The position numbers and the translations under genes were made by a program. Positions 1 through 6,453 of a stretch of DNA of 9,892 nt are shown piece after piece. Origin of the DNA: Comamonas sp. lk (lineage in GTDB: Bacteria; Pseudomonadota; Gammaproteobacteria; Burkholderiales; Burkholderiaceae_C); NCBI GenBank assembly GCA_945898105.1, contig CAMDHL010000061.1, positions 1 through 9,892 on the forward strand, written 5' to 3'. A model generated the notes under the pieces. The model was not told where the DNA came from and ran no database searches. It worked only from the letters and a program-made list of their open reading frames with translations. Every line of letters starts with the position of its first letter. Positions within the stretch are counted from its first letter, which is position 1.

Positions 1-1644
1 GACTTCTTCCTGCGCCAATCGAACCTTCTCTGCTGCTGCCAGGGCCGCTTGTTTGTCGCGTTCCATCATATGGACCACAACAGGGCGTACGACGGCCATC
101 AAGAAGGCCACAAACATCAGGCCGAGCAGCGCCGACTTCAGATTGGTCAGCACTGCATCGTCTTTGTGCCATGGGATGCTCAGGTCCACGGGGACATCGG
201 GCTCAAACTTGGCCGGTATCACGCTGACTACGTCTTTGCGCGCTTCGTCAAAGCCGACAACACCGCGCACCAATTGTTGAAGGCGTTCCAATTCCTCGGG
301 GGTATAGGGATTCGGCTTGGACGGTTGATCTTCGCCTTTATCGTTCTTAGGCTGCGCGATGGGCGGGCGCTCATTGATCACCACAGCTACGCTGACGCGC
401 TGGATACCGCCCGAGGCTGCTTTGGTATGGCGCACCTGCCGGTCAAACTCGTAATTGCGGGTGGCGCGTGCGGCCACAGTACTCCGCTCGTCGGTAGCTG
501 TGGCTGGGGCGGCGGCGGTGTTCAAGGTGGTGGTCGGTGCAGGCGGTGCAGTGTTGGCCAGGGTGCCGGGAATGCCCGATGCCTCTTTAGCGCTATTGCG
601 GTCTTCGCTGGTGATTTCGGAGCGCGTCTTAGCACCCTTACCCGTGGGATCAAAATCTTCCGAGGTAGTTTCGCTCTGGCTAAAGTCGATGTTCAGGTTT
701 ACTTGCGAGCGCACGTTGGCGTCGCCCACGATAGGCACCAAAATTTCCAGCACACGTTGGCGATACAGGTCTTCCAATGATTGCTTGTATTTAGACTGGG
801 TGGCGTTCAGGCCCATGGCTGCATCGGATGAGGCATCAGTCATAAGCTTGCCCACGTTGTCTACGATAGACACGTTTTCTGGCAGCAGCATTGGGACGCT
901 GGAAGCGACTAAATGCACAATGGCCTGCACTTGCGTCGGGCTGACACTACGCCCCTGATGGGGCGTCACAACGACCGATGCTTTGGGTGGTGTTCGGTCG
1001 CGTACAAACACCGAGGGTTTGGTGGTGGCCAAATGCACTCGGGCCGTTTGTATAGAGTCAATTTGTTGGATGCTGCGCGCTAGTTCCTGCTCGATGGCGG
1101 CGTTGTAGCGCACCTGCTCCATAAACTGACTGGTGGTCATTGCGGACTGGTCTTTGAGCGTGTCCAAGCCGGTTGATGCCGTCTTGGGAAGGCCTTTAGA
1201 GGCCAGGTAAATGCGGGCTTCGTGGTAGCGGGTGACTGGCACGGTCACCTGGCCATTGCTGCTGTCGATGACAGGTTTGAAATCTGCCGCCTTAAGGGCT
1301 TCGAAAACGGCTTGCTGGTCACCCTCGGTAATGCCCGACATCACAGGGCGGTAGTTGGGCTGATTGACCAGGGTATAGACCAGTGCGAAGGCCAGCAAGG
1401 CCACCGCGATCACCATCAAAGGCAATGACTTTTTAACCGCGGGTTGGTCCAGGATTTGTTTGATCGGGCCGAAGGGGCCGGAGTAGTCGGCCAGGGGCAT
1501 GCCATCGTCGCCCAGGCGGATGGCCGTGTCGCTACCGACAGTGGTCATGGCATTGCGTCCGGCACCGCCAGGTCGTGTCGCCAGTGCGCCTGCATCTGTG
1601 GCGCCGGGAAGCATGGTTCCGGTAGGTGCGGTTGCGGTTGCCAT
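1..1644 (-). CDS. fliF: FliF, flagellar MS-ring protein (3' end outside window)
   Basis: FliF forms the inner-membrane MS ring of the flagellar basal body, housing the export gate and carrying the FliG rotor. Reading down from the ATG at 1644 gives 548 uninterrupted codons to the window edge. Visible parts: a low-complexity Ala/Thr/Gly/Pro N-terminus (residues 1-32), a first membrane segment at about 73-93 (PLMVIAVALLAFALVYTLV), ring-building (YscJ/FliF) domains at about 95-275 including DQSAMTTSQFMEQVRYN and the ARVHLA motif, an oligomerising region with a disordered Thr/Ala/Pro insert (about 320-390), and the second membrane segment at about 498-518. The cytoplasmic FliG-binding tail lies outside the window. 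An AAAGAGA stretch about 7-8 nt upstream supports the start. The N-terminus before the first membrane helix is longer than in Salmonella FliF; Met32 and Met49 are alternative starts without clear ribosome sites. It follows fliE by 50 bp and is probably cotranscribed with it. Confidence 0.97.
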   Translation of the reverse strand, partial: MATATAPTGTMLPGATDAGALATRPGGAGRNAMTTVGSDTAIRLGDDGMPLADYSGPFGPIKQILDQPAVKKSLPLMVIAVALLAFALVYTLVNQPNYRPVMSGITEGDQQAVFEALKAADFKPVIDSSNGQVTVPVTRYHEARIYLASKGLPKTASTGLDTLKDQSAMTTSQFMEQVRYNAAIEQELARSIQQIDSIQTARVHLATTKPSVFVRDRTPPKASVVVTPHQGRSVSPTQVQAIVHLVASSVPMLLPENVSIVDNVGKLMTDASSDAAMGLNATQSKYKQSLEDLYRQRVLEILVPIVGDANVRSQVNLNIDFSQSETTSEDFDPTGKGAKTRSEITSEDRNSAKEASGIPGTLANTAPPAPTTTLNTAAAPATATDERSTVAARATRNYEFDRQVRHTKAASGGIQRVSVAVVINERPPIAQPKNDKGEDQPSKPNPYTPEELERLQQLVRGVVGFDEARKDVVSVIPAKFEPDVPVDLSIPWHKDDAVLTNLKSALLGLMFVAFLMAVVRPVVVHMMERDKQAALAAAEKVRLAQEEV

Positions 1645-1694
1645 AGGGGTTCTCTTTCAGCGCAGGATTAGAGTAAAGGTGTGTCGGGCTTTGC

Positions 1695-2027
1695 TTAAAC
1701 CGGCATGTTCATCACGTCTTCGTAGGCTTTGAGCACTTTGTTGCGCACTTGCAAGGTAGCTTCAAAAGACAGCGACGCTTTTTGCATCTTCATGACCACT
1801 TCGGTCAGCGGTACCGCTTCGCCGCTTTCAAACGCACTGGTAGTTTTCTGTGATTCCACCTGGGCGGCGTTGGTCTGCCCGACGGCTTTGCGGATGACAT
1901 CGGCAAAGTCGGTTTTTTGTACGCCGCTGGCGCTGTCATCGTTCAAGCCTTTGGCCTGGGCTGAGTGCGCTTCCAAGGTGCGCAACATGGATGCAATGCT
2001 GGCGGCGGAAGTGGCTTTTTCAATCAT
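1695..2027 (-). CDS. fliE: FliE, flagellar hook-basal body complex protein
   Basis: FliE is the small adaptor that joins the MS ring/export gate to the proximal rod. The 110-residue length is normal for the family. The C-terminal half carries the diagnostic pattern: VPLTEVVMKMQKASLSFEA at 72-90, then QVRNKVLKAYEDVMNMPV up to the last residue; the MNMPV-type terminus is a hallmark of FliE. The N-terminal half is variable and predicted helical. The ATG at 2027 has a GGAG ribosome site at 2036-2039 with 8-nt spacing. The gene starts 29 bp after the upstream regulator stops and is followed by fliF after 50 bp. No sigma-54 or sigma-28 promoter is visible in the 29-bp gap, so expression probably depends on read-through or on a promoter inside the regulator gene. 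Confidence 0.97.
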   Translation of the reverse strand: MIEKATSAASIASMLRTLEAHSAQAKGLNDDSASGVQKTDFADVIRKAVGQTNAAQVESQKTTSAFESGEAVPLTEVVMKMQKASLSFEATLQVRNKVLKAYEDVMNMPV

Positions 2028-2056
2028 GGCGTGGGCTCCGGGTCGGATGGCGTTAT

Positions 2057-3604
2057 TTAGGCGTTGGCCAGTTGGCTGAGCGAGTTATCGCGCAAACGGG
2101 CCAGCTTGTAGCGCAGAGTGCGCGGGCTGATACCCAGTTTTTCTGCAGCTTCAAGGCGGCTGCGCGAGGATTCCAAGGCGGCGCGGATCAGACTGTGTTC
2201 ATTGTGTTTGACCGCTGCTTGCAGTGGCATGTCGGCACTGTCGTCTTCGTGTACTAAAGCCAGTAATTCCTGAATGTTGGCCGGTACGCCTTGGGCTAAT
2301 TGAAGATCAACCGTAGGTGGCGCTGCCGGTGGGGGTGCCGACGGTGCTTGGTAACCGCTTGCCAGCAGCGACTCGACCGACATGTCGTCAAACATCAGGT
2401 GTTGAGTGTCGATTTGCTGGTCCGAGCAGAGCACCATGGCGCGTTGCACCACGTTTTCTAGTTCACGCACATTGCCCGGCCATGGGTAAGCCAGAAGCGC
2501 GGTTTGCGCAGAGGAGCTGACGCTCCAGCTTTGGCCGTGTTGGCCATGGCGACCCAGCATTCGGGCCACGATGGGCAAAATATCGCCAGGGCGTTCGGTC
2601 AGCGCCGGTACACGCAGCTTAAAGGTACTAAGGCGGAAATACAGGTCTTCGCGGAATTCGCGTTGGATGATCGATTCGCGCAGGTTTTTGTTGGTGGCAG
2701 CCACTACACGCACATCCAGGCCAATGGTGCGTTCACCGCCCAGACGTACCAGCGTACGTTCTTGCAGTACGCGCAGCAGCTTGGCTTGCAAGGTCAGCGG
2801 CAGTTCGCCAATTTCATCTAAAAATATGGTTCCGCCCTGGGCTTGTTCAAAAAGGCCACGATGGTCCCTGACTGCACCTGTAAACGCGCCTTTTTCGTGG
2901 CCAAAGAGCATATCTTCGATCATGTGCTCGGGCATGGCAGCGCAGTTAAAGCCGACAAAGGGGCCGTTAGCACTGGCGGAGGATTCATGCAGCACGCGCG
3001 AGAGCACTTCCTTACCCGAGCCGGTCGGTCCTTCAATCAGCACCGCCACGTTGGCCATGGCCACCCGGTGGGCCAGGGCTAGCAAATTACGGCTGATGGG
3101 GTCCACATAGACCACACTGCGTACCTGCTCTTGCGCGGGGTTTGCATGCATGTGCGATGCCGCTGTGTTCGCGGCGGCGCTGGCCATGGTGTTGAGTGGG
3201 GCTGAGGCGGCAGCCTGGCTGGCGGCGCGTGCGCGGCTAATAGTTTGAGTCCAGGCGCTTGTGGTCCAGTCGTCTGCTGCTAGGGCGTGGCATGCGCCTT
3301 GGTGAATAGAAGAAATCGCGGCTTCCAGGTGGCGGCGTTCAGTGCGGCAGACTATGGGCAATGTCAATCGGCTGGCTTTCACCAGCGCCGCGCTGTCTTC
3401 CAGTAAGCTGGTATCTCCGCCCAATCCCAAGACCAGCATGGCATAGGCAGCTTGTTCGTCTGCCAGAGCCTCTTGTAAAGCATCCAGGGTACTTACCGTG
3501 GTGACGACTAGACCTGCGCCGGCCAAAGCCTGCGCGTTCGCCGCGCTAAGCGGGCGAAACGGATCCAGCCAGAGGGCTGAAATGGGCAAATGGGAGGCAG
3601 ACAT
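2057..3604 (-). CDS. Sigma-54-dependent flagellar regulator (FlrC/FleR/FleQ class) with degenerate receiver
   Basis: This is a 515-aa bacterial enhancer-binding protein that opens sigma-54 RNA polymerase promoters using ATP. Domains in order: a receiver-like N-terminus (about 8-125); an Ala-rich linker (128-150); the AAA+ domain (about 163-395) with Walker A GPTGSGKE (192-199), the sigma-54 contact loop GAFTGA (239-244), Walker B GGTIFLDE (257-264), the arginine-finger segment REDLYFRL (318-325) and sensor II WPGNVREL (375-382); a Pro-rich linker (421-431); and a Fis-type helix-turn-helix (about 466-506, AAEKLGISPRTLRYKLARL). The receiver strand that normally ends in the phosphorylated Asp reads LVLGLGG, so that residue appears to be Gly60. 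No histidine kinase gene is adjacent. Position directly upstream of fliE matches FlrC/FleR in Vibrio and Pseudomonas, whereas the missing phospho-site recalls FlrA/FleQ. The ATG at 3604 has no strong ribosome site. A sigma-54 element lies upstream. Confidence 0.93.
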   Translation of the reverse strand: MSASHLPISALWLDPFRPLSAANAQALAGAGLVVTTVSTLDALQEALADEQAAYAMLVLGLGGDTSLLEDSAALVKASRLTLPIVCRTERRHLEAAISSIHQGACHALAADDWTTSAWTQTISRARAASQAAASAPLNTMASAAANTAASHMHANPAQEQVRSVVYVDPISRNLLALAHRVAMANVAVLIEGPTGSGKEVLSRVLHESSASANGPFVGFNCAAMPEHMIEDMLFGHEKGAFTGAVRDHRGLFEQAQGGTIFLDEIGELPLTLQAKLLRVLQERTLVRLGGERTIGLDVRVVAATNKNLRESIIQREFREDLYFRLSTFKLRVPALTERPGDILPIVARMLGRHGQHGQSWSVSSSAQTALLAYPWPGNVRELENVVQRAMVLCSDQQIDTQHLMFDDMSVESLLASGYQAPSAPPPAAPPTVDLQLAQGVPANIQELLALVHEDDSADMPLQAAVKHNEHSLIRAALESSRSRLEAAEKLGISPRTLRYKLARLRDNSLSQLANA

Positions 3605-3646
3605 AATTGGGTATCGTCAAAAAGGTGTCAATGGAGTCACCCTATC

Positions 3647-3662
3647 CGCAAATCCCGTGCCA
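3647..3662 (-). promoter_or_regulatory. Sigma-54 (-24/-12) promoter for the flagellar regulator
   Basis: On the minus strand the sequence reads TGGCACGGGATTTGCG. This matches the consensus TGGCACR-N4-TTGCW at every position but the last (G instead of A/T). The GG and GC dinucleotides have the required 12-base offset. The implied transcription start is near 3636, leaving an untranslated leader of about 32 nt before the regulator ATG at 3604. It lies in the 73-bp space between the small Cys4 gene and the regulator, exactly where a promoter is expected. Inference: the regulator is driven by sigma-54 and either activates itself or is activated by another enhancer-binding protein. Confidence 0.8.
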
Positions 3663-3666
3663 CGGG
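3654..3666. repeat. Inverted repeat CCCGTG-C-CACGGG over the -24 box
   Basis: A perfect 6-bp inverted repeat with one central base spans the -24 half of the sigma-54 element; two of three flanking bases also pair (AAAT...TTTA). No T-run follows on either strand, so it does not look like an intrinsic terminator. It could be an operator that controls access of sigma-54 polymerase, or chance overlap. The symmetry is seen directly; the role is inference. Confidence 0.5.
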
Positions 3667-3677
3667 TTTACAGGCCT

Positions 3678-3929
3678 TTACTGACGACTTACCGACACCC
3701 CAGGTTTGGGTGTTGCTTTGGCAGGTTTTGCATCAAAGCCCTGGCAGGGGCGGCCGTCTAGCTGCACGATCTGAATAGAGGGCAGCATCTTGGACTTAAA
3801 GCCCATAAGTTTGCATAGATAAGGAAGCGTCGGGTCCCAGCTGGTAGCGAAATGACGGCATTGCCAGCAATTGATGGCCTGGTTCGCGGGCGTGGCTAGG
3901 GTAGGAATGTTGGGGGGCATGGCTGGCAC
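3678..3929 (-). CDS. Small conserved-type four-cysteine protein, function unknown
   Basis: This 83-aa soluble protein has no signal peptide or membrane segment. Its core contains CWQCRHFATSWDPTLP, then CKLMGFKSK, LPS, and a final DGRPC, giving Cys at 21, 24, 39 and 62 (C-x2-C-x14-C-x22-C). The spacing suggests a bound metal or Fe-S site. Similar small Cys-containing proteins with a W/T-D-P...P..C...GFKS...PS pattern occur, to my recollection, in proteobacterial genomes without an assigned function; I cannot verify this here. The start is uncertain: GTG at 3929, or ATG at 3920 (three residues shorter); neither has a clear ribosome site. It lies upstream of the flagellar regulator on the same strand, 73 bp away, and is separated from it by the sigma-54 element. 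It diverges from the TPR-glycosyltransferase gene, only 35 bp away. Confidence 0.72.
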   Translation of the reverse strand: MPAMPPNIPTLATPANQAINCWQCRHFATSWDPTLPYLCKLMGFKSKMLPSIQIVQLDGRPCQGFDAKPAKATPKPGVSVSRQ

Positions 3930-3964
3930 TAAGCAGGAAATATGCCTGAATTTGGCTGCTCAAC

Positions 3965-5692
3965 ATGAGTCGTTATGATGTTCAGTCCTACTCCAACGCC
4001 GAAATGATGACCGACAACTCCCCTGAATTGGCAAGCCTAAGTGATATGGTGGGCCGTGGAATCGCCCTATTAGAAGGTGGCGATGTTGTCCAAGCAAAAT
4101 TAATTTTCGATGCAGTGCTGGTAGTCGTTCCGCGGCATTTTGATGCCTTGCATCTAAGCGGGATTATCTCGGCGCAGTGCGGAGATTTTGTGCGGGCACA
4201 TCAATTGTTTCTAACTGCGTTGGAGGTAAACCCCCACAGTGCGCAGGTGCAAGCTAATTGTGGCGTGGCTTTGTATGAACTCGGACAATTCACCGAGGCC
4301 TTAGCGCATTACGACGAAGCGATCCGCACCAAACCAGATTTTGCCCAGGCCCACTCCAATCGCGGTAATGCACTTAGACAACTGCATAAAGTGACCGAAG
4401 CGATTGCCAGTTACAACCAGGCTATTTCCCTTCAGCCTCAAAACGCACCTGCTTTTTACAATCGAGGCGTCGCGTATCAAGAAGCAGGACAATTATCAGC
4501 GGCTATTGAAAGTTATTGTCAGGCTTTGGCGCTGGAACCGCACAATGCGCAGACCCATTTCAATTTGGGCGACGCTTACCACGCTTGTATGCAATTAGAG
4601 CTAGCGCTGAGCAGCTACAACAAGGCAACTACCTTAGTTCCTAGTTATGCGGACGCGCACAATAACCGGGGACTGGTGTTACGCGATTTAGGCCGATTGG
4701 ACGAAGCCGTGACCAGTTTTTCCCAAGCCATAGCGCAAGACTCACTGCACGCCGATGCGCATTTGAATATGGGTTCGACCTTGTTGCTAAATGGCGATTT
4801 TCAAAGAGGCTGGGAACTCTACGAATGGCGCTGGAAAACAAAGGGTACGAATCAAATAATCCCGAACTTTGATAAAAATATGTGGATGGGCTCCCCCGCA
4901 CTTGAAAACAAAACCATTTTGATCCATGGTGAGCAAGGCTTGGGTGATGCGCTGCAGTTTTGTCGATACCTTACACAATTGAAAAATCGCGGCGCTCGCG
5001 TGCTGCTTGCAGTCCACCATTCGCTGCGCGCATTATTAGAAACGCTCGATGGCGTAGACGCGTTTATTCATAAAGGGGAGGCGTTGCCTCCGTTTGACTA
5101 TCACTGCCCATTGCTAAGTTTGCCGTTGGCATTGCAGACCGACAGGAATTCAATACCAACAAGTCAAGCGTATTTACGGGCTGATCCAGGAAAACAGGGT
5201 GAGTGGGCCCAGCGCTTGGGCGCAAAAATCAAACCCCGCATCGGCGTAGTTTGGAGCAGCACATCTAAATTTAAGGGCGATGCGCAGCGCAGCATGACGT
5301 TTTCGAAATTTCAGCAGGCACTGCCTCATTCCGATTTTCAATATGTTTGCCTACAAAAAGAAATCAAAGAAAGTGACTTGTTTAGTTTTTCCGAACGACA
5401 AGACGTAGCGTTTTACGGCGATCAATTACATGATTTCAGCGATACCGCTGCGCTTGTCGAAAATCTGGATTTAATTATCAGCACCTGCACCAGCGTGCCG
5501 CATCTCAGTGGCGCAATGGGTAAACCAACCTGGGTACTTCTTGGTCATGTGCCCGATTGGCGTTGGATGCTGCATCGGGACGACAGTCCCTGGTACCCCA
5601 GCGTGAAACTTTACCGCCAAGACGCAAGCTGGCAATGGGATGCCGTCGTGGATCGTGTGCGCCAGGACTTACCTGCCCGGTTTGGGATGTAG
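3965..5692 (+). CDS. TPR-repeat glycosyltransferase, FlmG-like candidate flagellin glycosyltransferase
   Basis: The protein has 575 aa. Residues about 23-285 form seven to eight 34-residue TPR units, seen from recurring G..L...G....A......A....P motifs (for example NCGVALYELGQFTEALAHYDEAI at 98-120, with further units near 125, 159, 193, 227 and 261). Residues about 315-570 are a GT-B/heptosyltransferase-like catalytic domain: ILIHGEQGLGDALQFCRY (318-334), GVVWSSTSKFKGDAQRSMTF (427-446), and the donor-binding region ISTCTSVPHLSGAMGKPTW (505-523) followed by VPDWRWMLHRDDSPWYP. At 508 a Cys stands where many GT9 proteins have Asp. The TPR-plus-GT layout matches FlmG, which transfers pseudaminic acid to Caulobacter flagellins. 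Position between fli genes and a nonulosonate operon supports that role; acceptor and donor are inferred. ATG 3965 is the first possible ATG start, but no good ribosome site precedes it; ATGs at 4004 and 4007 are alternatives. Confidence 0.88.
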   Translation: MSRYDVQSYSNAEMMTDNSPELASLSDMVGRGIALLEGGDVVQAKLIFDAVLVVVPRHFDALHLSGIISAQCGDFVRAHQLFLTALEVNPHSAQVQANCGVALYELGQFTEALAHYDEAIRTKPDFAQAHSNRGNALRQLHKVTEAIASYNQAISLQPQNAPAFYNRGVAYQEAGQLSAAIESYCQALALEPHNAQTHFNLGDAYHACMQLELALSSYNKATTLVPSYADAHNNRGLVLRDLGRLDEAVTSFSQAIAQDSLHADAHLNMGSTLLLNGDFQRGWELYEWRWKTKGTNQIIPNFDKNMWMGSPALENKTILIHGEQGLGDALQFCRYLTQLKNRGARVLLAVHHSLRALLETLDGVDAFIHKGEALPPFDYHCPLLSLPLALQTDRNSIPTSQAYLRADPGKQGEWAQRLGAKIKPRIGVVWSSTSKFKGDAQRSMTFSKFQQALPHSDFQYVCLQKEIKESDLFSFSERQDVAFYGDQLHDFSDTAALVENLDLIISTCTSVPHLSGAMGKPTWVLLGHVPDWRWMLHRDDSPWYPSVKLYRQDASWQWDAVVDRVRQDLPARFGM

Positions 5693-5710
5693 GACGCGCA
5701 AGGCCGCCAT

Positions 5711-6394
5711 TTATTGGGGTTTTTTGATAAAGGCGGGTACGTAGTAGTGATTGGTTTTTTGGATCGCCAGATTCTTTTTGGAAATAAACTCGTCTACTGC
5801 GTCGGTCTCTCCGGCAACCGCGTTGTAATCGTCAAGCACTATGATGCCGTTCGGAACAATTCGGTCATACAGAGCCTCCAGGGCATAAGTGGTTGGCTCT
5901 TTTACATCCATATCCAAATGCAAAAAAGCGATACGCGTCGCCGGATAAGTATTTAGAAAATCTGGTAGCGTATCAAACACATTACCTTCGACCAGTAAAA
6001 CATTGTCGAATTTTTTGTGGGCCAAGATGGCTGCGACTTCTTCTCTCGATAGGCCGTCACCGCCGCCTTTCTCAAAGCCTTCGATAAACTCAAAATCGAC
6101 TTTAAGAGAAAGATTTTTGGTAGGAAATTTACCAAAGGCATCAAATGCAACAATCTTGCGCGAAAAGTCGTTCTCCAAAACATTGCGAAAACTAGCCAAT
6201 CGGATCAAAGATGCCGCCTTGTAGGTGCCCATCTCGACGACATCGCCCGGCAGATGCATGATAGATTTGTAGAGTTCATAATGGGCCAACATCTTGTTCA
6301 TGCGCGTGGGATGACTGAACCAGTGGTAGGCATTTTCATAATCCCAAACCAATTGGCTGTCCAGTCCGCGAATCACTAGTTCCGGTTTGCTCAT
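5711..6394 (-). CDS. TylF/MycF-type SAM-dependent sugar O-methyltransferase
   Basis: This 227-aa class I methyltransferase resembles TylF/MycF (macrocin O-methyltransferase), enzymes that methylate sugar hydroxyls using SAM and a divalent metal. Motifs: the SAM-binding loop GDVVEMGTYKAAS (50-62), DAFGKFP (85-91), the metal/acidic motif LHLDMDVKEPTTY (158-170; D161, D163) and PNGIIVLDDYNA (181-192; D188, D189). The length fits the compact members of the family. ATG 6394 has a GAAGG ribosome site at 6401-6405 with 6-nt spacing. It is the last gene of the minus-strand sugar block, 59 bp after the 482-aa protein, and converges on the TPR-glycosyltransferase gene with 18 bp between stops and no clear terminator. 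In this context it probably methylates the flagellar glycan or its precursor (inference). Base composition is more AT-rich than in the flagellar genes. Confidence 0.87.
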   Translation of the reverse strand: MSKPELVIRGLDSQLVWDYENAYHWFSHPTRMNKMLAHYELYKSIMHLPGDVVEMGTYKAASLIRLASFRNVLENDFSRKIVAFDAFGKFPTKNLSLKVDFEFIEGFEKGGGDGLSREEVAAILAHKKFDNVLLVEGNVFDTLPDFLNTYPATRIAFLHLDMDVKEPTTYALEALYDRIVPNGIIVLDDYNAVAGETDAVDEFISKKNLAIQKTNHYYVPAFIKKPQ

Positions 6395-6453
6395 AGTTTT
6401 CCTTCAATCTATAAAAGTGTGTCTGGGCATACGCAAAAGGCTCGGCTGGTGGA

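Noticed and set aside
49..780. 243-aa open frame on the plus strand
   Set aside because: It lies entirely opposite fliF, whose frame is continuous and family-consistent; the plus-strand product shows no family motif.
1236..1251. TGGCACG on the plus strand as a possible sigma-54 site
   Set aside because: The -24 half is perfect, but no TTGC follows at the required spacing, and it sits inside and opposite fliF.
3718..3733. TTGGCAGGTTTTGCA on the plus strand as a possible sigma-54 promoter for the glycosyltransferase
   Set aside because: GG and GC are two bases too close together; sigma-54 promoters rarely tolerate this. It is also over 200 bp from the start.
3930..3948. TAAG ... GCCTGAAT as a sigma-28 promoter
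   Set aside because: Spacing between the two halves is about 10 instead of 15, and the -10 half is imperfect.
5693..5710. Possible bidirectional terminator between the converging genes
   Set aside because: I could find no stable hairpin followed by a T-run in these 18 bp or just inside either gene end; the T-run at 5720-5725 has no stem before it.
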